Below are positions 1 to 10,434 of a stretch of DNA of 64,000 nt, one piece after another. The position numbers were made by a program, and so were the translations under genes. The DNA is from Heterohyrax brucei. Its lineage: Eukaryota; Chordata; Mammalia; Hyracoidea; Procaviidae. The first letter of the stretch is position 1; every line of letters starts with the position of its first letter. The notes below the pieces were generated by a model. That model was not told the DNA's origin, made no database searches, and saw only the letters and a list, made by a program, of their open reading frames with translations. The stretch is from contig CM053162.1 of the NCBI GenBank assembly GCA_028571685.1, positions 8,064,001-8,128,000 on the forward strand, read 5' to 3'.

Positions 1-609
1 GCCTGGCTGTGGTGAGGCCATCTTCTGCAGCTGAGGCAGACCTTGAAGGGCCTGAAAGTTGGAAGCTGTCTTCTGAGGGTACTCTCCACAGCTGGGCAGT
101 ATACATACTCTAGGGGTCCTGGGTTGCACATCTCTATGTCTACTACAGACAGGAAGTGACACATCCACAATACAATCTTAACTTTACACTTTCGAGATAA
201 AAGACCCTTAGCTAGCATTCTTGTCACTAATTAGAACTCACAATGAGGGCAAATAACTATGTTCTATCTAGAATCCAGGGTTCTTGATTTCCAGTCTCTG
301 ATGACCAGTCCTGTGCTTATTCATGTCTCTCTTTAGAAAACATTCTCACTTTTGGGGCCTGCGTTTGTTGTCTATGATATCTGTATATGTTATGAATATT
401 TTACTTTGTAGGCAGCCTCTCCCAAAATACAAGTAAAATTCCATGTGCCCTATAGGTTTTTATTTGGATAACAATTAACTAAAAGAGAATGAGGGCCTGC
501 TGTGAGCCCCAGAAAGAGATATCTTCTCTGTTTATCTCTGTCTTTCTCTGAGTGTGTGTATGTGCCTGACTCTCTCTGTATCTCTCTCTTCTCTCTATCT
601 CACATGTAC
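1..609. other. Unique sequence, no gene seen
   Basis: No recognisable exon, RNA gene or well-preserved repeat. The last ~90 bases (about 520-606) are a CT-rich low-complexity tract directly before an AfroSINE. Confidence 0.6.
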
Positions 610-838
610 ATCAAAACCAAAAAGCCAACCCATCACTGCCAAGTAGATTCCAATTCATAGGGACCCTAGAGAACAGTGTGGAAGTGTTCCATAGGGTTTC
701 CAAGACTGTAATCTTTATGGAAGTAGACTACCTACCACATCTTCCTCCAGCAGAGCTGCTGGTGGTTTCAAACCACCAACCTTTCAGCTAACAGCTGAGC
801 TCCTACTGAGCTCCTAACTACTGTGCTATGAGGACTCC
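610..838 (-). mobile_element. AfroSINE, long variant
   Basis: Antisense copy of the tRNA-derived afrotherian SINE. On the + strand it opens with the 3' tail (a run resembling CCATCACTGCC then TAGATTCCAATTCATAG), continues through TTCCATAGGGTTTCC, and ends with the tRNA-like head near 830 (rc of ..GCTATGAGGACTCC). It carries the extra ~50-bp middle segment (AATCTTTATGG .. CACATCTTCC) that shorter copies lack. It is diverged and not a tRNA gene. Confidence 0.88.
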
Positions 839-1389
839 TTTAGTCAGAAGACTAGACCCCTTACCAGACAGTATGTATATCATGAAGGGCCATATATATC
901 ATGCTGAGAAACTCAGGCTACATCAGGGGGACTTTGCCCATCTCTAAACAGGTGAGTGATAGGAGCACAGGGTTTGTTCAGACAATCAACAGTGTGGTGG
1001 AGTGGATTATGAGTCTCAGAAGAAGGTAGCAAAGACTGGGCACAGAGAAATCAAGTAGGAGAGCACTGGCAAGCAATGAACATGTTTAGTTTAAATAGCA
1101 GCAGTGGCAACAAAGAAAGTTAGGTAGGTAGAGAGGTATCAGGATGTAAAATAAATGAAATTTGATCGAGGACTTGACGGTAATTGTCAGCTTTCTTGCT
1201 TGGGCAGCTGGGAAATAGTACTACCTTTTTATTATGATGAAGTTTATATAGAGGGCAGGGTTGTATTAAGCTTCAATTTTGCATGTGTCAGACTGGAGCT
1301 TCCTATGTATTGTCAAATACAGACATCCAGTAAGCAATTGTACATCTAGCTTTGAAGCTTGATTATAACATCTATGTTAGACATAAATA
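839..1389. other. Unique sequence, no gene seen
   Basis: A 64-codon ORF at 1155-1349 has no recognisable family, no initiator context and no neighbours, and is most likely chance. Nothing else can be supported. Confidence 0.55.
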
Positions 1390-2520
1390 CTTAGAGGATG
1401 GGGTGGAGTAAGAACACATCCCCCCTAAACCCTCAAACAGCTAATAACCTCCAAATTAATGAAATCCACCAAAGACAACAATCTAGGAGGATTAAGCTGT
1501 GCTCAGAGAACTGTAAGTACAAAGGAAAAGAAAGGAAGATCTCAGGAGCCCTGAATCATCTTGGATAAAACAACGCAGCCTGGGGAGAGGTTCTCTGTGA
1601 ACTGAAGGCAACCCAGGTGGGGAGAAAACCTACCTCCAGCAAATCTTAGCAACCAAGCAGAGCCAAGAAACAGGAACTGGAACTACCTTGAATTCTACTA
1701 AAGAGACTTGCTCCAGCCTGATGCATCACAGCTGCAGCCTGCAGCCAGACCTGAAGACCCCCTCACATCTTAGAACACTCTGGGAAGAGGCCAGCCATTG
1801 ATCATTGCCACACCAGACCCACTAGCCAGGTGGTCAGGCACTGACTGAGAGTGGGAAGGGGCTGGGAGTCCTCTGCTGGAAGAGCAGGGAGACAGGGGTG
1901 TGGGGGGGAGCATGGGGACAGAATGCCAGGGCTCACAGTGCCCCAGGGGATAGTGCAGGAAAAGGTAGATCTGACGTGAGCACGTAAGTGCACTCCACAC
2001 AGCACGCCTTAGTCATGTGTAGGCCTGGGAGGTCTGGGTCCAGGTGCCCCACACCTCCAGAGTGGGAGATTGGAGCAGAGTGAATGGCCCTGTTGCAGGC
2101 AGACATGGGATCTCCTCGGTAAGTGGGCCAGGAAATTCTGGGCTCCCACAGCCTGAGGATGGGTGAGTGAGAGAGTACACTCACAGCTGGGAGAGGACTG
2201 GAGCTGTGTGGGCCAGTGAGGCTTGGGCTCAGGTAATAGGGCAGGTCTGGATTGACCACCTCCCCCTCCCCCAGCAGCTGGTCAGCCACTGAAGTCCTAC
2301 TCTCTGGGGAGATGTGGGCTCTGGTAACTGTGGAGGAAGGGTAGTAAGCACCAGCGGCTAGGCAGCCATTAGTGCTGTGTTCACAGGGAAGGCTTGTGCT
2401 CAAGTGAACTAGGAGGAGGGGAGAGATTGCCCCAGTGGCTAGACAGCCATTGGAGCCACATGCACTAGGCAGGTCTGTACTCAGGCGACACTGCAGGAGT
2501 GATCAACCCAGTGGCTAGCT
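1390..2520 (+). repeat. GC-rich L1 5' region with ~80-bp tandem monomers
   Basis: This region is markedly more GC-rich than its flanks and leads directly into L1 ORF2 sequence. From 2182 to 2520 it is made of diverged tandem units. Units starting at 2271, 2351, 2432 and 2508 each open with CCAG(C/T)(A/G)GCT.G.CAGCCA and are 76-81 bp long. A weaker unit begins near 2182 and traces may continue upstream. Tandem units upstream of an L1 body fit an L1 promoter (5'UTR), as known for monomeric rodent L1 promoters. The promoter role here is inferred. ORF1 and the N-terminal part of ORF2 are missing between the monomers and the LINE body. Confidence 0.55.
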
Positions 2521-5500
2521 ATGTACCCAATGACAGTGCTCCAAAATACATAAAACAAACACTGTTTACACTTAAAACAGAAATAGACAGCTCCACAGTA
2601 AGTAGGAGACTTCAACACAGCACTCTCAGAAAAGGGAAGAACATGCCAATAAAAACTTAGTAAACACATGGAGCATCTAAATGCCACAATCAACCAACTT
2701 CACCTTGAAGATGTACTCAGAATACTTCATCCAACTGATGCCAAGTGTACTTTCTTTTCCAATACTCATGGAATGTTTTCCAGAATTCACCACATCTTAG
2801 GTCACTGAGCGAAACTCAACAAAACTCAAAATATTGAAATAATACAAAACTTCTTCTCAGACCACAAAGCCATAAAACTGGAAATCAATAGCAGAAGAAA
2901 GATGCAAATTAAATAAAAAATGTGAAGACGAAATAACATTTTGCTCAAGACCTACTGAGTCATGAAAGAAATCAAGGCTGCAAGAAAGAATTTTATAGAA
3001 TCAAATGAGAATAAAGACACATTCTACCAAAATCTATGGGACACAGGAAAAGCAGTGCTCAGGGTCAGTTCATCTCAATAAATGCATATACCCAAAAAGA
3101 AGAAAGGGCACAAATCAAATAATTAACTTTTGAAGCTGAACAACTAGGAAGATCTCAGCAAATGAACCCATCAGACTCCAGAAGAAACCAAATTATTAAA
3201 ATTAGTGCAGAAATAAATGAAATAGAAAATGTAAAACTGACTGAAAGAGTAGACAAGTCCAAAAGCCAGTTTTTTGAAAAGATCAATGAAATTGATACGC
3301 CATTGGTGAAACTAACAATAGAAAAACAGGAGAAGAAACAAATAATTCAAATTAGAAATGAGATGAGCGGCATCACAAAGGACCCTGCTGAAATTAAAAG
3401 AATCATACAAGAATACTACAAAAATTATACACTAATAAATTTGAAAACCTAGAGGAAATGGACAATGTCCTGGAAAGATACCACCTACTTAAACTAGTAA
3501 AATCAGAGATAGAACAACTAATGAAACCATTATAAAAGACGAAATTGAAAAGATAATTAAAAATCTCCAACCAAAAAACATCCTGGCCCCAATGGCTTCA
3601 CTGCAGAATTCTATCAAACATTCAGAGAAAAGTCAACACCACTACTCTAGAGATATTCCAGAGCATAGAAATGGATGGAATACTCCCAAATTCAATGAAG
3701 CTAGTATAATGTTGGTATCAAAACCAGGTAAAGACAGCACAAAAAAGGAAAATTACAGACCAATATCTCTCATGAACATAAATGCAAAAATCCTTAACAA
3801 ATTCCTAGCTAACAGAATTCAACAACTTATCACAAAAATAGTTCATCATGACAGGGAAGGATTCATACCAATGATGCAGGGATGGTTCAACATAAGGAAA
3901 ACAATTAATGTAATCAACTACGTAAACAAAATAAAAGACAAAAAACATCCTGATTCTATCAATGACACAGAAAAGGCATTTGATAAAGCCCAACACCCAT
4001 TCATGTTAAAACAGTAGGAACAGAAGGGAAATTCCTCAATGCAATAAAGGCCATCTATGCTAAACCAACAGCTAACATCATACTTAATGGAGAGAAGTTG
4101 AAAACACTCCCCTTAAGAATAGGTACTAGACAAGGGTACCCCTTGTCACCACTTATATTCAACCTTGTTCTGGAGGTCCTAGCCACAGCAATAAGATATG
4201 GTAAAGAAATAAGGTCCCTCCAAACTGACAAAGAAGAAGTCAAAGTATCACTATTCATGGATGACGTGATCTTATACATAGAAAACCCTACAGAAGCCAC
4301 CAGAAAACTACTGGATCTAATAGAAGACTTCAGCAAAGTATCAGTATACAAGATAAACATACATAAATTAGTAGGATTCCTTTACACCAACAAAGAGACA
4401 ACCAAAGAGGAAATCAGTAGATCACTACTATTTACTATAGCCCCTAGATGATAAAATCCTGGGGATAAATTTCACCATAGATATAAAAGACATATGCAAA
4501 GAAAACTTCAAGTTCCTACTGCAAGAAATGAAAAGCGACTTACACAAGTGGAAAAATCTACCTTTCTCCTGGATAGGAAGACTTAACATTATGAAAACCA
4601 CTATACTACCCAAAGAAATCTATACATACAATGCAATCCAATGACATTTTTTAATGAGATGGAGAAACAAATCACCAAGTTAATATGGAAAGGAAGGAAG
4701 CCACAGGTAAGTAAATTATTATTAAAGAAGAGGAACAAAGTGGGAGACCTCACCCTTCCTGGCCTTAAAACCTACTACACTGCCACAGTAGTCAAGACAA
4801 AGATAGATACATAGACCAATGGAACAGAATCAAAAATCCAAATGTAACTTCACCAATGAACAGCTAATATTTTATAAAAGCCCGGAGATAGTGAATTGGC
4901 GTAAAGACAGTCTCCTCAAGAAATGGTTCTGGCACAATTGGACATCCACCTGCAAAAAAATGAAGCAAAACCCTTAACTCACAACATGTACAAAAACTAA
5001 CTCAAAGTGGATCAAAGACCTAAATATAAAAGCTGAAACAATAAAATTCTTGGAAGGAAAAATTGAGAAGATAATGGAAGCATTAATCCATGGTATCAAC
5101 AGTTTACCAAAACCACCAGCAGCCTTTAATCATCAAAAACAAAAATAGATAATTGAGAACTCTTAAAAATTAAACACTTAATGCTCATCCAAATCCTTTA
5201 TCAAAAGAGTAAAAAGACTACCTATAAAGTAGGAATGAATATTTGCCCACCATGCTTCCAGCTGCTGTCTAAGCTCTCTGTTCTACAGCCAGCCAAGTGC
5301 CATCTGATCTACAAGATACTCCAAAACCTTAACAAGAAAAAGACAAACAACCCAATTAAAAAATGGACAAAAGACACGAACAGGCACTTCACCAAAGAAG
5401 ACATAAAGGTTGCCAACAGATACATCAGAAAACGTTCATGATCGCTAGCCATCAGGGAAATCCAAATCAAAACCACAATGAGATACCATCTCACCCCAAC

Positions 5501-5990
5501 AAAGATGGCGACAATCCAAAAAACAGAATAGTAAATGCTACAGGCAGTGTGGAGAGACTGGAAGTCTTTGACACTGTTGGTGGGACTGTAAAATGGTTTA
5601 ACCACTATGGAAATTGATTTGGTACTTTCTTAAAAAGTAAATAGAATACCATATGATCCAGCAATCCCACTCCTTAGACTATGTCCCAAAGAAATAATGA
5701 ACACCACTCAAATAGATACTTGCACACCAATGTTTACTGCAGCTCTCTCCACAATAGCAAAAAGTTGGAAACAACCTTGATGCCCATCAACAGACGAATG
5801 ATTAAACAAACTGTGGTGTGTTCATACAGTGGAATACTGTGCAGTGATAAGAAACAACGATGGTTTAGAGGAATACCTGTCTACATGGGACCATCTAGAG
5901 TAAATTATGCTGAGCAAAATTAGCCAGACACAATTTATACGGGAATGCACATTTTCACTCAGTCATAATAATAAAAAAAAATTGTATGAA
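2521..5990 (+). pseudogene. L1 ORF2 pseudogene (endonuclease/RT)
   Basis: Remains of ORF2p, the enzyme that nicks target DNA and reverse-transcribes L1 RNA. Open stretches are 3162-3452 (linker, matching SRRNQIIKISAEINEIE), 3592-4017 (RT fingers, with [10 protein letters not shown] and AFDKAQHPF), 4098-4451 (RT palm, TRQGYPLSPL then FMDD) and 5181-5441 (C-terminal region). The RT active-site motif at 4254-4265 reads FMDD where L1 normally has FADD. The endonuclease half survives only as 2521-3150 with stops. Segments lie in different frames, so no full-length product is possible. Confidence 0.87.
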
Positions 5991-6975
5991 ACCACTATTA
6001 TAAGAATGAAACTAGTCATTTAAGCACTGTAGAAATCAATATTTGATGATTACAAGGCGGGCAGAGAGGGACATGGATTTTTCACAAATTAGCAGTTAGG
6101 ATTAGGGGAGGATATAGGATGTAACAGCATACTCTACTCAACTTCAGAGCCAAATTGTCCCCTTATTGTGGACTGCTTCTTGGAAGAACAGAGAAATAAG
6201 GTCTGGGTTTGGGGGACATCCTCTCGGGGGCCATCCAGACTACTTGACATACACAAGGTTTTTCTCTTTTCCTCTCTCAAGATACCGTTCCACTTACTTG
6301 GGTGAGTGGCAACAGGGGCCTTGAAAGCTAGCTAGCTGCTATCTAAACAGCACCAAATGGTCCCATTCTACCTGGACCTAAGGCAAATGGGGGACGTAGA
6401 GTACAGGAGAAAAATATGAGCCCACCAGATAGAAGGGGCCATATGAGCCATAGCCTGCTGCAGCATGGGACCAGAAAAAATAGATGGTGCCTGGCCACCA
6501 TCAGTGACAGCATGGATGAGGTATGCAGAACAGAGCTCTGGACACGCAGGTGATGGGGTAGAGGGCAGAGTTAGAAGTCTACCAAAAGACCACACTCGAT
6601 GGTCCTTCTGAGCAGAGGGCCCCTGGGAGCATGGTCCCTGGACTCTCTAACCCCAAATTGCATCCAGTGCTGGGGCCAGCTCCCTAGACAAAGACTGTCC
6701 TGGACCATACAAAATATTGAGTGATACTGGAGGCAAGCCAGCCAAGCAAACAAACCTTAAAAAAGTGTATATGGTGTTGACTGAGGGACACTTCTCTGGA
6801 GCTGCGTTGATTCGGTGAGGAGGTTCAGATCTTTATCAAAAGGTCACAGGAAGTTCTGAACAAAGAGGGAAGGATGTCGTCACATGATGGGGGAGCACTA
6901 GTGAAAGTTCTGGGTGTTATATGGCAACATGATATAGACTGTAAAATTGTTCTTAATTCACAATAAAAAAAATAA
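2521..6975 (+). mobile_element. Old L1 retrotransposon (ORF2 and 3'UTR)
   Basis: A sense-strand L1 that lacks ORF1 and the start of ORF2. The body begins inside the endonuclease domain (conceptual APKYIKQTL near 2540), runs through RT, and reaches the ORF2 C-terminal region by about 5990. The 3'UTR covers about 5990-6950 and ends in an A-rich tail with an AATAAA-like run near 6961-6977. The 3'UTR is alignable by eye to the L1 3' ends at 28-31 kb. Many stops and frameshifts show it is long dead. No clear TSD was found. Confidence 0.88.
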
Positions 6976-7486
6976 AGATGACTTAGTAGTAAGCATGTAT
7001 GTTGATGTGGTTGTTTTATCTTCCCAGATGATACAGTTGCATCTAACTTACTACCTTTGTTGCTGGAGGAAGAGGTAACAGGTTTGCACGTTGGAAGTTA
7101 GGTGTTAGAAGCTGCCTAGATTTGAAACTGGAAGGAAAAATCCAGATAAATGCAGAGAAAAGTAAAACTTATCATTCAGAACTGTTTACAAGTGAAATCT
7201 TTCCCTTGGCCTTTCAGTAGATAGGAAAATGAAAACAAAGAATGGCAAATAGAGGATTTTTAAATAAATCATAACTGATAACTGTCAGAGCGCTGGTACT
7301 CAAGGCCGGAAATGCCAATTTGGGGGTCAGAGAGACCCAGTAATGGAGGCACAGCAGGAGTAGTCTTAGCAGGTTTACTGACGCGGTGGCAGGGCAGGTA
7401 CAGCATTCAGCAGGCAAGCTCTCTGTCCCTGCTCCACCTCATCCCACTGTCTGCTGCTTCACGGCAGAGCAAACTCACATACCATT
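6976..7486. other. Unique sequence between L1 and LTR
   Basis: No gene or recognisable repeat. Short overlapping ORFs on both strands at 7214-7494 show no conserved domain. Confidence 0.5.
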
Positions 7487-7940
7487 TGTTTTAGTCACCT
7501 GCTACTGCTTTTTAACAGAAAATAACCATCAGTGGAAGGCTTTATGAAGAGAAATGATTGACACAGTCCCGTAAACCACAAATCCATTCACAAGTTACAA
7601 ACCCATTCAGTGGGAGAAATTATCACAGTCCAGTAGGCTGAGTCCAAATCCAGTGAGAGCATCTCAGCACAGGAACCTCAGGTCCAAAGGATGTGTGCTG
7701 CTCTTTGTGCTGCCTTCTTGGTGGTATGAGGTTCCCAACTTACTCTGCTCACTTCTCTCCCTTGTATTCCATAGCTAGTAACTTGAGCCCTGCCTCACCA
7801 ACACGACTGCTGTCCATTTTCCGAATGAACAACAGAGGCAGGATTTGCAACACATGGGAGGAAGTGCACCATGTTGGGACGCATAGCCAAGTCAAATCAC
7901 TCCATACATTTTTGGGGGGGACACACTGCAATCCATGATG
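7487..7940 (-). mobile_element. MaLR-type solo LTR (ERVL-MaLR)
   Basis: On the + strand it starts TGTTTTAGTCACCTGCTACT and ends in GGGGGGGACACACTGCAATCC then ATGA, the antisense layout known for THE1/MST-class MaLR LTRs. Flanking 5-mers CCATT (7482-7486) and CCGTT (7941-7945) are a plausible 5-bp TSD with one mismatch. No internal region is attached. Diverged but nearly complete. Confidence 0.72.
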
Positions 7941-9106
7941 CCGTTTTACACAAAGGCGGCTAGCAGCCAGATACAGGGCTCCAAGCTCATAAACAAGTTA
8001 TATAATTACTGCTGAATCAGCTGAATCGTATCCGGTTGGAAGGCCTCTACAGAGTCAGAAGGCCTGAGCAAGACAACCTTCCATGCTGTCCCCACACTAA
8101 CACACACGGTCTCAGTATGGACATGTATTTAGATAGCTAATTACATTGAAGATGTGTGTGCATGAAACCAGAGAGTGACACCCCAATATGGGCAGAGGAG
8201 GTCTTCCAGCTATTGCAGAGATGTCTGCTGTAGGGACTGAGTCCAGCTGTGGGACTCTAGAGACCCACAATAAGTAGTTGGGAAAGGAAAATTGTGAGTG
8301 TATTTTTGTGCGTATTTATGTGTGTAAGGATACCAATAGCCTACAGCTAAGGAACTTAACTGCAGTTTTGAGCACTTGTAATGGCAGCTAAGCTTCTGGC
8401 CTAACTGGAGGACAAATGGATTTTCTTACCAAGTACCACTCTTAAAAAATGCTTCCCTCCAGCTAAAGGCTTTACTGGATGCCCTAGTGCTGTTGGGATT
8501 GGATTTGTGCATACCAATAGTTCCTTCTAGTGCTAGGTGTTGGAATCAGTCCCAGCGCCTAATTCCCTATGGAACTTTGGAGTTCCATCCTAGTGGTAAC
8601 AAACGGGAGAGTGCTAGGGCATAAAAACATATGTCTTTATATGACTGATTTCCAGTCAACTATGTCCTGAGATACTGATAGAAAACGATTGAATATTCAT
8701 TACTAGTAGAGTTGTACAAAGTAGCCAAGGATGCAGAATTATTGCCTTTTTCTTTCTTTTATCTCATTAAAGCTCTTCTCTTTTGCAAATCATTTTCCAA
8801 AGTCCTGTTTGCTTTCAGTAGCCTCAGGCTGTAAGTAGGGCTTGCTGTATAACTAAATTTTCTTTTCTACATTTTATTCCTCTCTTTTTTCTCACACAAA
8901 TATGAGGAGTAGAAGCTTCTGAAGGAATGGGGAGTTCTGGATTGCATCAGTCTGGGCTGCCAGTTGCAGTGCATTGACCTAGAAACCATTGAACAGACAA
9001 GACAAAGGGAATAAGGCCTAAGTTCCCTCCAGAAGTCTTTTCTTGTCCTTTACCCCTGTGACCATCCCCTCTCTTTTGTTTTCTCCATCTACAAATTTTA
9101 TATGCA
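7941..9106. other. Unique sequence, no gene seen
   Basis: No coding, RNA or repeat signal recognised. The sequence is moderately AT-rich and free of long ORFs. Confidence 0.5.
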
Positions 9107-9109
9107 TGT

Positions 9110-9142
<33 letters not shown>

Positions 9143-9162
9143 CACATGCACACACACACACC
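9107..9162. repeat. (CA)n microsatellite
   Basis: Nearly uninterrupted CA dinucleotides with a short ATGCACATG interruption around 9140-9150. It lies against the 3' tail side of an AfroSINE. Confidence 0.95.
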
Positions 9163-9325
9163 CATGCTATGCTACTTCTAGCCGGTTGAGTCTGACTCAC
9201 AGCAATCATATAGGACAGGGTAGAACTGCTCCATGGAGTTCCCAAAGAGCTCCTGATGGATTCGAACTGCTGTCCTTTTGGTTATCAGATATACTACTTA
9301 ACCACAAATGCAACCAGGGTTTCCT
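9163..9325 (-). mobile_element. AfroSINE
   Basis: Antisense copy with conserved landmarks: GAGTCTGACTCACAGCAA, ATAGGACAGGGTAGAACTG, GGATTCGAACTGC (antisense box B region) and the end CAACCAGGGTTTCC. Confidence 0.9.
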
Positions 9326-9445
9326 CTGGCCATAGAAGCACTGTGGAATCAAACATGACACAGAAAACCAAAGAAGATAAGAATATGATGCAGTCAATCA
9401 CTAGGTAGAAGGAGGTACTTAGGGACAAACTTCTTTTTTTTTTTT

Positions 9446-10434
9446 ACTTTTATTTTTATTTAACATAACTCAGTGAAAATGTACATTCACGTATAAATTT
9501 ACATGCCCACCTATATGCAGCTTCCACTGCTCTCCCTGTCCGGTGACTGCACACTATTCCTCTCTGCTCCATACATTTCTCATCCTCCAAAAAGCCTCCT
9601 TTCCCCTCTTCTCCGTCCACTGCCCTTCTTCCAGCCAGAGGTCAGCAAGATGATATCCTACAGATGTATAAAACCATAAAGTGCTTCCAATATAGGGTCA
9701 CTCTACATTGCCAAGTCCAATCCATTCCTGTCCAAAGAGTGGACCTTTGTTATAATTTATGGGCAAGGGCAGCATCAGGGCCAGGGGCCATGCTCTCAGA
9801 GGAACCCCAAAACCGCTGGATCATCAATTGAGGTCTTTCAGTGGAGATCTCATGATGCACCCCTTTTTATTCTTGTGTTGCCAGTTAGACTCCTCTCTGT
9901 GAGCTCCATCGTGGCTATCACTGGTGGTGGCCAGGCACCATCCAGTTCTTCCGGTCCCAAGTTGATGTAGGCACCCACTCTTGTGGGTCTCTCTGTCTTC
10001 TCGGTTGTCTTTACCGCATGTCATTTTGGTCCTCGGTGAGCATCCGCTCCTGCTGAGTTGGGACCATTTGCTGTGTCCTCGGATAGCAGCTTGGCAGCTT
10101 TTAAGACCCTAGATGCCACTCACCAATGTGGGGTGCAGAGAGCTCTCTTAGCAAAACGCTAGTTGTGCCAGTTGGCCTGGAATTCGCCTAAGAGCATGGT
10201 CCCCCGCCCCCCACCCCAGCTACTCTATCCTTGCAGTATTAAGTTAAGATGGAAGGAGTACTCAAGTTAAGCTGAAGTCCATTTAATGTTGTTCTTGTTT
10301 CTAATGTGTGCTATCACCACTTTCTCCCAACTAGATTTCTAGTAACTATCTAAACTAAGCCCTCCCCCCTCCCTCCCCTCCCTTGCAGCTGTCAAAGAGT
10401 CTTTTCTTCTATACACAAGTCTGTTTTTGAGATC
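9446..10434 (-). other. L1 3'UTR
   Basis: Sequence between the ORF2 stop and the poly-A. The same 3'UTR recurs as truncated insertions at 29005-29262 and 39536-40305, showing one recently active L1 lineage with this 3' end. A pyrimidine-rich tract near 10362-10386 (a polypurine run in sense) is typical of L1 3'UTRs. Confidence 0.85.

Noticed and set aside
1933-2403. 156-codon minus-strand ORF
   Set aside because: Antisense to GC-rich L1 5'UTR monomers; no conserved domain, and its length is explained by GC content.
2182-2520. CRISPR-like array
   Set aside because: Whole units are tandem and diverged with no constant-repeat/variable-spacer pattern, and the genome is mammalian.
8947-9335. ORFs rich in Cys-Val or His-Thr
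   Set aside because: These are translations of a (CA)n microsatellite and an AfroSINE.
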